From Calliphora vicina (lineage: Eukaryota > Arthropoda > Insecta > Diptera > Calliphoridae): a DNA stretch of 64,000 bases. The stretch covers positions 120,387,980 through 120,451,979 of the forward strand of contig NC_088782.1 of NCBI RefSeq assembly GCF_958450345.1. Reading direction: 5' to 3'. A program made the position numbers and the translations under genes. Under the pieces are notes generated by a model that worked only from the letters and a program-made list of their open reading frames with translations, ran no database searches and was not told the DNA's origin. Positions 11,938 to 22,240 of the stretch are shown one piece after another. Position 1 is the stretch's first letter; every line of letters begins with the position of its first letter.

Positions 11938-14900
11938 GTAAGTTTTTTTTTTTTATTTTTTTTTATTTTTAACCAACATTCCTTAACTTGGCTATTTAAC
12001 TAAAGAGAGCGCAAGCAAGAAACCAAGAAAAACTGTTTAAATTGCACCATAATTTTGTTTTTGTTTAAATTGCTGCATAATGTTACTTTTTTTTTCTTTA
12101 AAATAATTTCCTACAAAGTGTGTGTTAAACATTAATGCCTCTTGTGAGAGTTATGTCTTATAAAGTATAAATAAAAAAAAACTTGTTCATTAAATATAGA
12201 GTTTTAATAAACACAACAGTTTGCATGTTTGGTGGCAAGTTGCGTTTTAAAACCATATACACAACTTAACTACAAATGGGAATTATTTTTAAGCGGCATA
12301 TATCAATTGTCTACAATTTAATCGCCTGCGTGGTGGTGGTATGTTCTTTAAAATTTTTTAAAAAACTAGTAATAATTTTAATTGTGTTTTAATTCCCACC
12401 CTATTATTTTTTTCTTCTTTAACAATAATAATGATGTTTTCATTTCTTTTTTGCAATTAAGTGTAAATTTCTTGCCTTTATTAAGACTTCTTTCTAAAGC
12501 GTTTAATTGCGAAATGTGTTTTATTATGAGTTTGTCATTGCAGTAGAAAGAATGTTAAAGAAATTCTTTAATGTATGATTTAAAACGGCAAGAATGATTT
12601 GTAGTGTGTTTAAAAAGCAGTTTTCATGATAAGTGTTAATTTGCTATTTTAATTACCGCTATGTTGTTATTTAATTATTGCTGGTGTAATATGATGACAA
12701 GAGTAATTGGTTTGGTATAAATAAGAATGAAAGAAATGATTGAGATTTTTGGGAAGTTTCGCCTCAACTGCTAAGTCCAGACCATGCACCGTCCAACTAA
12801 CGGTTCCAACTAAGAACGTTCTATCTGGGATACTCTTCACTTCAGAACATAGTATCCGAAATTGGCTTGATTCGTTGTTGGCCTAAAAAGATAAGCAGCT
12901 CGGATTCCATATGTTGCCAGAAAGATGAGAAAAGGTCATGGCTAACAATGGCCAATATCTATATATGTATATAAAAATGAAATGGTCCATGTATGTAATG
13001 GCATCACGCGAGAACGGCTGGGGCGATTTGGCTGATTTTTTATACCCTTCACCATGAGTGGCAAGGGTATATATAAGTTTGTCATTCCGTTTGTAATTTC
13101 AACATTTTTCATTTGCGACCCCACAAAGTATATATATTCTGAATCGTTATAGATAGCGGAGTCGATATAGCCATGTCCGTCTGTGTGTTGAAATCAACTT
13201 TCTAAAGCCCCCAAATAACTTACATACACGAATGATACATCAAAATCTCCGAAATTCTTCCTGCTCGGTTGCTATTTAAAATCGAGAAAATCCGTCCACA
13301 AATGGCTGAGATATAAGGAAAAAACAAGGACAACCTCGATTTTTGACCCATATCTGGCTTACTAAATCATTAATATAGACAATATGGATATCTAATGATA
13401 GATATTTCAAAGACCTGTGCAACGATCGGAAAAAAATATTTTTTAACCCGAATTTTTTTTTCATCAAAATTTTTTTCACAAAATATTAAAAAAAAAAAAA
13501 TTAAAAACTAAAAAAAAAAAATTTTTAAATTAAAAAATATTTAAAATTTAAAAAAAAAAAAAAACAATTTCGAAAAAACAACTGAAAAAAAATTAAATTT
13601 TGTTTACCTAAAAATATTTAAAATTTTTATTTTAAAGTATATTTTGGTGAAGGGTATATAAGATTCGGCACAGCCGAATATAGCTCTGTTACTTGTTTTT
13701 TATTCGATTCGAAATTTTCAGGAGATTTGTAAAGAAAAAAATTTCAAAAATTTCGGGTAAAACTGGGAATTTTTTTTTGAAGTCCTGTAATAAAAAAGCT
13801 CCCTAAAGTATGCAATACAAATTTAGATATTTTATTTGCAAATAAATAAGAACAGGCAGGTGTATGTGGGTTGGAGAAACTTGAAGAACTATCGTTAGTA
13901 AATGCTAGCGGGCGAAGCCAGTGGCGCGGTCAACTTGTTTTGAATAATTTGTATACCCTACTCCACCATAGTGGGAAGGGTATAATGCGTTTGTGCAGAT
14001 GTTTGTAACGCCCAAAAATATTAGTCTAACACCCACCTTAAAATATACCGATCGACTTAGAATCACTTTCTGAGGCGATTAAACGATGTCCGTCTGGTCG
14101 GCTGGCTGGCTGGCTGTCCATGTAAACCTTGTGCGCAGAGCACAGGTCGCAATTTAGAAGATATTTCGATGAAATTTGGTACATATTATTTTTTCGCTTC
14201 AAGGACCAAGCCTATTGAAACTGGCTGAAATCGGTCCATTATTTCACTTAGCCCCCATACAAATGTCCTCCCGAAATTGGACTTTATCGGTCATAAATGT
14301 TTAATTTATATATGTATCTTCACAAATTCCGCTCCAAATAAGTTTTATATACACAAAATTCATGTCACCAAATTTTGTTACGATCGGTCCATAATTAGTC
14401 ATAGCTCCCATATAGACCCGCTTCCGAAAATCACTTTAACGTGCATAAATTGCTTAAAAATGTTGGTATACTCACAAAATTCAACACAGTAAACTTTCAT
14501 AGAGACATAAATCACACAACATAATTTCATGGTGATCGGTCCATAATTGGTCATAGCCCCCATATAAGGCCCACTTCCGAAAATCACTCATGAATATAAA
14601 TTATTGAAATTTTAAAAGAAAAATGTTTTTGCTCTTTTACTTAGTGGAGGGTATTATATGGTCGGGCTTGACCGACCATACTTTCTTACTTATTTATTGT
14701 AGAAATGTTTCGAAATAAAAGTTAAAAATTAAAAAAAAAATCCCGCATTTTTAAAAACAAAATTTTGATGAGAAAAAAAATTGGTGAAAAGAATTTGCGA
14801 AATAAAATTGGATTTTTTCGATAGTAAATATCAATATTATTAATGTAGCAATCATATTTATAAGTAATTTAAGTGCTTCGGAAAGTTGATATCAAATTTT

Positions 14901-17900
14901 TGGTGGAAAATTTTATTAAAAAAACTTATATATACCCTTCTCACGAAGCTGAAGGGTATAACAAGTAAGAGAGCTATATTCAGCTGTGCCGAATCTTATA
15001 TACCCTTCACCAAATCATACTTCAAAATAAAAATTTTTAATATTTTTAGGTAAAGAAAATTTAGTTTTCTTTTCATTTTTTGGAAAAAAATTTTTTAGAA
15101 TTGTTTTTTTAAATTTTTTTCGAATTTTTATTTTTAAATTTTAAAAAAAAAATTTTTAATCGGTTATAATATTGATGTAGCAATCATATTTATAAGTAAT
15201 TTAAGTGCTTCGGAAAGTTGATATCAAATTTTTGGTTTAAAAAAATTAAAATTTATTAAAACAAAATAGTTTTTTTTAAATTAGAATTTTTTTTAATATT
15301 ATGGTCTTATATACATCGTATTTTAAGGTAAACAACATTTTTTTTTTAAAAGTTGTTTTTTTTTAATTTTTTGGAAAAATTTTTTTTTCGAATTTTTTTT
15401 TTTTAATTTTTTTTTTTAAATTTTAAATTTTTTTTTTAATCGGGTATAATATTGATGTAGCTAGCAATCATATTTGTAAGTAGTTTAAGTGCTTCGGAAA
15501 GTTGATATCAAATTCTTGGTGAAAAAAAATTGTGGGAAAAATTTTATTAAAAACAAAATTGTTTTTTTTAAATTTGAATTTTTTTTTTAAATTTAAAATT
15601 ATTTTTTTTAATATTTAGCGAAAAAAATTTTTAGTGAAAAAAAAATTCGGGTTAAAAAATATTTTTTCTGGTTTTGACCCATTCTAGGTCCAACATACTA
15701 TGGTTTTATTTATATACATCGTATTTTTAGGTAAAAAATTTTTTTTTTTTCAAAAGTATTTTTTTTAATTTTTTAGAAAAAATTTTTTTCCAATTTTTTT
15801 TTTTTTTAAATTTAAATTTTTTTTTTTTAAATTTTAAATTAATTTTTTTTTATTTTTAGCGATAAAAAACTTTTGGTGAAAAAAAAATTCGGGTTAAAAA
15901 ATTTTTTGAATTTTTACCCAACTTACTATGGTCTTATATACGTCGTTGCAAAGGTCTTTGAAATATATATCATTAGATATCCATATTATCTATATTAATG
16001 ACTTAGTAATCCAGATATAAAGCGACTTGAAAATACCAAATAATTACTTTTAAAAAATAGTAGTATTTTTACTACTTTTTCTAAAACTTAAAATACGCAA
16101 ATTTTGTGTTAAAAAATTAACAAATTTTATATTTTGTATATAACATTTCATATAAAGGGCTTGAAAACACCAAATAATTACTTTCAAAAAATAGTAGTAT
16201 TTCTACTACTTTTTCTAAAACTTTATGCTTTGTTAAAAAATGGCTAAATATATAAGAAATGGCAATGAAATAATAAAATTTATATTTAGAAAAAAGTAGT
16301 ATTTTTAGTACTTTTTCTAAAACTTAATAAAATTATTACTTTAACCAAAAAATTTGCAAATACTTTTTATAAAAATAAAATCATACTTTTAATTTTGTCA
16401 AAAATAGATTATTTAAATTTTTCATATATTTTTTGTAATAAGTGTCTTGGAAATACTCAAAATGTCTTTTAGAATTAGTAGTATTTTTAGTACGTTTTCT
16501 TTAAATATGCCAATTTTGTCTTAAAAAATTAACAAATTTTTATATTTTGTATATAACTTTTCATATAAATGACTTGAAAACACCAAATAATCACTTTCAA
16601 AAAATAGTAGTATTTTTAATACTTTTTCTAAAAATTAAAATATGGTTATTATTTTGTTAAAAATAAGTAAGATGAGTAAGAAATGACACTGAAATAATAA
16701 AATTTATATTTAGAAAAAAGTAGTATTTTTAATACTTTTTCTAAAAAACTTAATAAAATTATTACTTTAACCTAAAAAATTTTTACATACTTTTTATAAA
16801 AATTAAATTATGCTTTTAATTTTGTTTTGTTTTTTAATTTTTGTTTTTGAGATATCAAAATTAGCATTTTGAAAAATAGTAGTATTTTTAATACTTTTTC
16901 AAAAACATTAAATAATCAATATTTTTCCATAAAAATGTGGAATTATTGCAAATGAAACATGCTCAAAATTGCCTTTTTGTAAAGAGTACTTTTTCACTAC
17001 TTATTTAAAATCTGAAAAAATTTAATTTGTTAAAATCAATTTCATCTTTAATTTTAGCTGCAAAAGTTTCAAGACCAACAAACGCGGTGAATTTTGTCGC
17101 ATACCCGGCTGTTCCGTGTCACCTGCGACCCCTGGCTCACCCACAGCAGTAAGACTGCCCCATGTACATCCCGAAGTATTAAGACAATTTGTGCTTTATG
17201 TCTACACAGCCAAGGTATTATTTATATCTTCATTTAATCAAAATAAACTAAATATTTTTTCTGTCTTAAATTAGATTTTATTACAAGATTCTCGTGTTTT
17301 TGAAATGATGACTTTGGCCCAGGATATGGGCTGTTGTGAGTTGAGATCGGCCTGTGAGGATCATGTTATAGCAACGTTGTCGGTGGACAATGCTTGTACA
17401 TTTTTGACAGCAGTCATGGAAATACATGAAAAAGCGGGTGAGTTGAAGGAAATATTTATACAAATTTAAAATACATACAATATATCAACTAGTTTTGATC
17501 TATAGAAGATTTAAGATCTATAGAAGTCGTATTTTTCTAAAAAAAAATTAGGTTTAATGCATTTTAAACGCAATTAATTCATTTTTATCCAACTTTACAC
17601 CAAACACACCACAAATAAATATATTTTGGTTGTTTTTTCACCACTATTACAATTTTATGAAAAACCATAATGCATACTTTTAGGATGAACATTTTTTACA
17701 TAAACGGATTATTTGGTGAATTAATATTTATTATATTCACCTCCTTATTACCTTAGTAAAGACATCAACCCAAATAAACCTATACCAACTAAACACACTT
17801 TAAAACACACTGTTTACAATCACTGAACATAAGAAAACTAAACGTCACTTATTTTGACATTTGGCTTGACATAAAGCATTTTTTCGTGTGTGACAAAAAA

Positions 17901-20900
17901 AAAGAAAACAGACGCCGGTTTATAAACGTTTTGCCACAAAACTCATTAAAATTGCTGTAATTTTCGGAAATTCTAAGCTGAAAACTGTTCCAACATGTCC
18001 TTCAAAGGCAACACGAAGGTCCAAAAGGTGATGGTCCAACCCATTAACCTGATCTTTCGTTATTTACAAAATCGTTCCCGCGTTCAAGTGTGGCTGTATG
18101 AAAACATCAATCTAAGAATTGAGGGACACATTGTGGGTTTCGATGAATACATGAATCTGGTGCTGGACGATGCCGAGGAGGTGTGGGTCAAGACCAGAAC
18201 ACGTAAAAACCTAGGACGCATTATGCTTAAGGGCGATAATATTACTCTCATACAAAACGTAAGCCCCTCCAAAGATTGAGGTTAGATTTAACTGGATATC
18301 TAAACAACAAACAGGCAGCCGGAGGACTGGAGTTAACAAAAAAAAAAAACATGAAAGAGCTGCCGTTGGAGTCTTTTGTAAAAGACTTTTAGTTTAAGTT
18401 TTTATTTATACTTAACAAAAATGATGTCCTTTATTTCTATAACTACATAAAAATATATAAATAAGAATTTTTCTTTTATAGAACAAGAAAATGCTCAGGT
18501 TGCAAAATATTTTTTTGGTATAAATTTGTGTTTTATACTTAAGAAAGAATGAAGTAAAATCTAACAACAGCATTTAAGTTTATGAATTCCCTTAATATGT
18601 CTAAAGTAAATCATAAAATGTAAAATAAATTTAATAAAAATAAAAGGAATGAAGGAAATTATTAAATAGTTGAGCTTACTAAAGTTTTTAATAGGAAATT
18701 TAAGCTCGGTAACAGGAGGAGGAGAGTTTCTATAGAAATTGTCTGCTCTAGTTCACGAGAGGTAGACTCGAGCCAATATTTTCTATAGAAAATCTATTGC
18801 TTGTAAACATTTTCTATAGAATATCGTCTGCTGTTGGATGTGAGCCTATATTTTCTATAAAAAATATACTGCTCGTGAACAAATGGACTGCTCTTGATCA
18901 ATAGCAGACATTTTCTATATAAAATCTAGTGATTTTCTATAGAAAATGTCTGCTCTTGTTCACGAGCAGTAGATTTTTTATAGAAAATATAGGCTCACAT
19001 CCAACAGCAGACGATATTCTATAGAAAATGTTTACAAGCAATAGATGTTCTATAGAAAATATAGGCTCGGGCCCACAAGCAATAAATTTTCTATAGAAAA
19101 TATAGGCTCGGGCCCACAAGCACTAAATTTTCTATAGAAAATATAGGCTCGGGCCCACGAGCACTAAATTTTCTATAGAAAATGTAGGCTCGGGCCCACG
19201 AGCACTAAATTTTCTATAGAAAATGTAGGCTCGGGCCCACGAGCACTAAATTTTCTATAGAAAATATAGGCTCGGGCCCACGAGCACTAAATTTTCTATA
19301 GAAAATATAGGCTCGGGCCCATGAGCAGTAAATTTTCTATAGAAAATATAGGCTCGGGCCCACGAGCACTAAATTTTCTATAGAAAATATAGGCTCGGGC
19401 CCACGAGCAGTAAATTTTCTATAGAAAATATAGGCTCGGGCCCACGAGCACTAAATTTTCTATAGAAAATATAGGCTCGGGCCCATGAGCAGTAAATTTT
19501 CTATAGAAAATATAGGCTCGGGCCCATGAGCAGTAAATTATCTATAGAAAATATAGGCTCGGGCCCACGAGCAGTAAATTTTCTATAGAAAATATAGGCT
19601 CGGGCCCACGAGCAGTAAATTTTCTATAGAAAATATAGGCTCGGGCCTACGAGCAGTAAATTTTCTATAGAAAATATAGGCTCGGGCCCACGAGCAGTAA
19701 ATTTTCTATAGAAAATATAGGCTCGTGTCCAAGAGCATAAGATTTTTTATAGAGAATGTCTGCTATATAGTTCTATATAGAACAATATTTTGATAGTTTT
19801 TGTGTGATTTTTCTTTAATGTTTCTTTTCTAGGTGCTAAATGTGCTGCTTCTTTCATGGAGCGCTGTATCATCTATATTGGAGAAAATGCCAATGAGTGC
19901 GTCAAAACAAATGCCTTTTTGAATTTGAAAAAGGAGGCACTAATCAAGTTGATATCATCGGATTATGTAAGTTATCAATGAAAGGAAATAATTTATAGTT
20001 TCGAATCAATTATATTTCATCTTAAATTAATTAATTTATGTCCCCGTTTTTAGTTCTGCCTAGAAGAGGAAGATGTGTGGCGCTGTGTTTTAGCCTGGGC
20101 TAAAAATCATGCCGGCGTTACCCAACCCACTGCCCATTGGAATGAAGAGGAAAGAGTCCGTGTTTGCCAGCAATTACAAGGTGTTATGTGTCATGTACGT
20201 TTATTGCTAATCGACAGTCAAGTATTTGCCGAAGAAGTTGAACCTACTGGGGCTGTACCCATGGAACTATCTTTAGAGCGTTATCGTTATGCGGCCTTGC
20301 AAAATTCAAATAATAAACCGGGTCATCATTCAGGTGCGGGCATGGGCGGTGGTAGTGGTCTAAGTGGCATGCTTGGTATGGGTGCTGGTGGCAGTTTTAG
20401 TGCTAAAATGGATGGTGATAAGAGACTACAGCCCAGATTGACGGTGAATATGTTTCCTGGCTCTCAGATATTGAGAAATGATAAATTACATTTGCAAAGT
20501 GTTTTGAATAATTGGTAGGGAGTTTGTTATTCATAAATGTTGATAAGTATAACTATTTTTTATGTTGTTTTTTCCTAGGTATGGTTGTGCCAAACAGTCC
20601 TGGCGTTTATTATATCGCGCCTCTACACATGGATTCTCTTCGACGGCTTTTCATCGCTATTGTGATGGTGTGGCGCAATGTTATGTTATATGTTTGGTAA
20701 ATATTTGTGACAAATTAGAAAAAATTCCTTGGAAAAATAATCATTTTTCAATTTGAAGCTGTTTATTTTTACCAATATTGTTGGTTTATAATAATTTTGT
20801 TTTAAAAATTTTCTTTTTTCCTTTAAGGGCTCCCATGGTGAAATTAGTGGTGGCTTTACGGATGTGGCCTGGGCTAAAACTTCACGCAAGGGTGTGTACA

Positions 20901-21437
20901 TACAATCGGATAGAGCATTTCTCTTTGCCTTAAATGCTGGTGTGGCTGAATCTCCCCTCAAATTTGATATAGTTAAGAAACCTTATGCCATATGCTATCA
21001 TCCGGAGTAAGTTCTTTTAAAAATTGACTTATATTACAATTTCTTTAATAAAGCTTTGTATTTATTACAGCTGTGGCCCGATATTTGGTGCTGGCGCCGA
21101 TTTGCTTATAGCCAACAATTGCAATACCAACAAAGATTCCTATTCTAATCTACCACATTCCTATGATGGCCCTAGTGCCTCCTATGAAACCTTGTTTGGC
21201 GATTATAATTTCACCATTAACGACTATGAAGTTTATACGGTGGCACAGTCTAGCCCCGGTTTAAATCAAAATCCTACTTACAGCAGTTCCTCTAATTGTT
21301 TAACGAATAACTCGAATAGTTTAACAAATACTAATGGTTCTACGGGCGGTTTAAATAACTCCAATACTATGATGAATAATAATAATATGGGCAATAATAG
21401 TGTGAGCTTGGCAAAAGCTAAATATGAAAGATATTAA
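11750..21437 (+). CDS. BTB-BACK-TLDc domain protein, 8 coding exons, 588 aa
   Basis: The coding sequence joins 11750-11937, 17058-17214, 17275-17437, 19833-19966, 20054-20514, 20579-20696, 20828-21006 and 21071-21437. Every intron is GT...AG, and the total of 1767 nt closes in frame at a TAA. Residues ~39-146 form a BTB/POZ domain (SADVVFICG, YAHRIIMMARC, HPEVLRQFVLYVYTAK). Residues ~150-290 form a BACK domain (NACTFLTAVMEIHEK, ALIKLISSDYFCLEEEDVW). Residues ~297-332 are a Gly/Ser/Met-rich linker. Residues ~351-524 are a TLDc domain (WRLLYRASTHGFSSTAFHRY, GGFTDVAW, CGPIFGAGADLLIANN, NDYEVYTV). The tail is Asn/Ser-rich. BTB-BACK proteins commonly serve as cullin-3 substrate adaptors, and TLDc domains occur in oxidation-resistance and V-ATPase-binding proteins. 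A role here is inference. Intron 1 (5.1 kb) is filled with mobile elements and intron 3 contains SmE. I did not recognise the fly gene name. Confidence 0.93.
12739..12958 (+). pseudogene. Mariner transposase C-terminal remnant in intron 1
   Basis: Degenerate frames match the end of the mariner relics at 34518 and 53225: a broken WKVLPHP block, then IRNWLDSL-type sequence, and FHMLPERWEKVMANNGQYL at about 12905-12958. Only the last third of the transposase is present. It is cut at its right side by the Helitron-like element. Confidence 0.7.
12959..13940 (+). mobile_element. Helitron-like non-autonomous element, copy 1, split by a family B insertion
   Basis: It begins TCTATATATGTATATAAAAA, a typical Helitron 5' start (TC followed by an AT run). 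The next blocks are AACGGCTGGGGCGATTTGG and, after the insertion, ATTCGATTCGAAATTTTCAG. The right part ends near AAATGCTAGCGGGCGAAGCC. A second copy at 49404-51118 shares both flanks. The exact 3' CTRR end could not be placed. There is no RepHel coding. Family B DNA occupies 13041-13697. Confidence 0.65.
13041..13697 (+). mobile_element. Family B DINE-like element, complete, inside the Helitron-like element
   Basis: Both ends are present. The left end, TATACCCTTCACC, opens a stem with GGGTATATA. Near the right end the inverted copy GGTGAAGGGTATA precedes the hairpin TTCGGCACAGCCGAA and the terminus TGTTACTTGTT. The interior has the conserved blocks CATTTGCGACCCCACAAAGT and GTCCGTCTGTGTG. This terminal plus subterminal inverted arrangement is that of DINE-1/HINE elements. 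It is 657 bp and non-coding. Confidence 0.8.
13952..14692 (+). mobile_element. Family A DINE-like element, complete, intron 1
   Basis: It starts TATACCCTACTCCACCATAG, has the GGCTGGCT microsatellite near 14098-14115, and ends with the GGTCGGGCTTGACCGACC hairpin and CTTTCTTACTT. Its overlapping 60-70 codon frames on both strands recur in every family A copy and are not treated as genes. Confidence 0.8.
14830..16020 (-). mobile_element. Cluster of rearranged family B fragments, intron 1
   Basis: A deleted copy ends TATACCCTTCTCACGAAGCT...GGGTATA at 14960, and the next copy starts immediately (ACAAGTAAGAGAGC). The block AGCAATCATATTTATAAGTA with CTTCGGAAAGTTGATATCAA recurs near 14850, 15180 and 15465. 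The block GGTCCAAC...ACTTACTATGG is repeated too. This suggests internal tandem expansion about every 300 bp. Very long T and A tracts separate the blocks. No coding is seen. Confidence 0.65.
16020..17015. repeat. Degenerate tandem repeat with AGTAGT...ACTACT palindromes, intron 1
   Basis: The motif AATAGTAGTATTTTTA followed by CTTTTTCTAAAA recurs near 16058, 16190, 16298, 16478, 16607, 16716 and 16884. Spacing is 107-180 bp, with linkers such as CAAATTTTTATATTTTGTAT. It ends about 40 bp before the exon 2 acceptor. Confidence 0.75.
17058..17214 (+). CDS. BTB-BACK-TLDc gene, exon 2
   Basis: Completes the split Arg codon and encodes CKSFKTNKRGEFCRIPG, then a short Ser/Pro/Thr loop and HPEVLRQFVLYVYTAK, the middle of the BTB fold. 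The acceptor is TTTTAG and the donor AAG|GTATTA, which departs from the consensus at position +5. It ends in phase 0 (residue 115). Confidence 0.93.
17275..17437 (+). CDS. BTB-BACK-TLDc gene, exon 3
   Basis: Encodes residues 116-169: the end of BTB (ILLQDSRVFEMMTLAQDMGC) and the start of BACK (SVDNACTFLTAVMEIHEKAG). The donor is G|GTGAGT. The preceding intron is only 60 bp, whereas the following one is 2.4 kb and hosts SmE. Confidence 0.93.
17995..18279 (+). CDS. SmE: Small nuclear ribonucleoprotein E (SmE), intronless, nested
   Basis: This 94-aa protein is a core Sm protein of the heptameric ring on U1, U2, U4 and U5 snRNAs. It acts in the nucleus in pre-mRNA splicing after cytoplasmic assembly. 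The N-terminus KVQKVMVQPINLIFRYLQNR is typical of SmE. The Sm1 region covers about residues 30-62 (VWLYENINLRIEGHIVGFDE, then YMNLVLDDAEE) and Sm2 is GRIMLKGDNITLI. Length equals the family norm (human 92 aa). It lies on the same strand within intron 3 of the BTB-BACK-TLDc gene, 557 bp after exon 3. The frame is intact with no poly-A tail scar or target duplication noted, so it reads as a functional gene rather than a processed pseudogene. No clear TATA box was found. Confidence 0.97.
   Translation: MSFKGNTKVQKVMVQPINLIFRYLQNRSRVQVWLYENINLRIEGHIVGFDEYMNLVLDDAEEVWVKTRTRKNLGRIMLKGDNITLIQNVSPSKD
18624..18629 (+). promoter_or_regulatory. Candidate poly(A) signal for SmE
   Basis: An AATAAA hexamer lies 345 bp downstream of the SmE stop, with further ATAAAA variants just after. 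AATAAA-like sequence is common in AT-rich DNA, so the assignment is tentative. Confidence 0.4.
18710..19770. repeat. 41-bp palindromic minisatellite in intron 3
   Basis: The unit contains the perfect palindrome ATTTTCTATAGAAAAT followed by TAGGCTCGGGCCCACGAGCA. The landmark GGCTCGGG occurs at 19146, 19187 and 19228, a 41-bp period. About 17 regular units fill 19040-19740. The edges (18710-19040 and 19740-19790) are decayed copies, some in opposite orientation. GC-rich half-units stand out against the AT-rich surroundings. The array stops about 60 bp before exon 4. Confidence 0.93.
19833..19966 (+). CDS. BTB-BACK-TLDc gene, exon 4
   Basis: Completes a Gly codon and encodes AKCAASFMERCIIYIGENAN and FLNLKKEALIKLISSDY, the core helices of the BACK domain. 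The acceptor is TTCTAG and the donor TAT|GTAAGT; it ends in phase 0 at residue 214. Confidence 0.93.
20054..20514 (+). CDS. BTB-BACK-TLDc gene, exon 5
   Basis: The largest internal exon, residues 215-367. It covers the end of BACK (FCLEEEDVWRCVLAWAKNHA, VRLLLIDSQVFAEEVEP), the Gly/Ser/Met-rich linker, and the first TLDc strand (SQILRNDKLHLQSVLNNW). Translation would stop two codons into the intron, so splicing at TG|GTAGGG is required. Confidence 0.93.
20579..20696 (+). CDS. BTB-BACK-TLDc gene, exon 6
   Basis: Encodes YGCAKQSWRLLYRASTHGFS and STAFHRYCDGVAQCYVICL, the most recognisable TLDc block (W-x-L-L-Y...GFS...F-H-x-x-C-D-G). The flanking introns are 64 and 131 bp. It ends in phase 0. 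Confidence 0.94.
20828..21006 (+). CDS. BTB-BACK-TLDc gene, exon 7
   Basis: Encodes GSHGEISGGFTDVAWAKTSR, then SDRAFLFALNAG and PYAICYHP: the central TLDc strands, including the conserved GxFT...W and FLFxL positions. The donor is GGA|GTAAGT, leaving two bases of an Asp codon. Confidence 0.94.
21071..21437 (+). CDS. BTB-BACK-TLDc gene, exon 8 (terminal)
   Basis: Encodes CGPIFGAGADLLIANNCN, YETLFGDYNFTINDYEVYTV (end of TLDc, residue ~524), then a 64-residue tail rich in Asn, Ser, Thr and Gly that ends KYERY before TAA. The tail is probably disordered. Confidence 0.93.
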
Positions 21438-21496
21438 TGACGATTTTTTTTATACATCGTAGCAATGTAAGAAATATATGTTAAAATCTAGATTTT

Positions 21497-21502
21497 AATA
21501 AA
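21497..21502 (+). promoter_or_regulatory. Candidate poly(A) signal for the BTB-BACK-TLDc gene
   Basis: AATAAA lies 60 bp after the stop codon, which would give a short 3' UTR. A longer UTR cannot be excluded. Confidence 0.5.
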
Positions 21503-21539
21503 GAAAATAATAGTTTTGTTTAGCTATTAAAATGATTTA

Positions 21540-22240
21540 TAGGTTTTAATTAATAATTTCAATATTATTTTCTAACTAAAACCTAGAAATCTAACTAATT
21601 GTAAACAATGCTAATATTTCAAAAATAAAAATGGTCCTTCGATCAATAATTAACTCAAGTTAAACTAAATTTAGAGATCTTTAGAAACTATAAAGAAAAA
21701 TTTTGCTAAATCAAAGCCAATATTGTTTCATATTAAATTTAATCTTAATATGAAAAGCTTATTTTATTTTTGACTGTGTGAAACTTACAAATCTAACTAA
21801 TACTGGAACAAAAATGGTCCTTCGAACCAACATAAACTTATATTAAACACAAGTTCGAGACTTTTAGAATTTCTGGAAAAATATGTTGGTAAATCTTTAC
21901 AAAAATGGATTCTCTTGCTCTACATAAGAGAAGCTAATCTTACTCTTGACATTTTAGAGATGATTGTCGAATAAATTAGCCATTTTTCAGAATCTGTGCC
22001 AGAAACTTGTAAATGTAAGTACAGAATTATATTGCAACAAGCAAATGGTCCTTCAAACCATTATAACTCAAATTAATGATCTTTAAAGGTAATTAAATCT
22101 CTAACAAATTTATTTCTATTTGAATTTACTTTAAATACAAATAGCTTATTTTACTCTTGACCTTTTAAAGCTGGTTATCGCTGTCATTAAACTGTCATAA
22201 ACATGTCATTTTTGGAATTTGCTGCCATGATAAATTTCCA
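21540..22240. repeat. Degenerate tandem repeat, ~180-235 bp unit
   Basis: AAATGGTCCTTCGA-type motifs occur near 21631, 21811 and 22045. Each is preceded by an ACTT/ATCTAACTAAT block and followed by an AACTCAAGTTAAA-type block. Copies are strongly diverged. No gene is seen. Confidence 0.6.

Noticed and set aside
18084..18272. 62-codon minus-strand frame
   Set aside because: Antisense shadow of SmE.
18937..19119. 60-codon minus-strand frame with repeated IFSIE/FSIKNLL
   Set aside because: It is a translation of the 41-bp minisatellite. The period is not a multiple of three, and no start or gene context exists.
20512..20961. Small frames on both strands between exons 5 and 7
   Set aside because: They run across intron borders or are out of frame with the TLDc exons.
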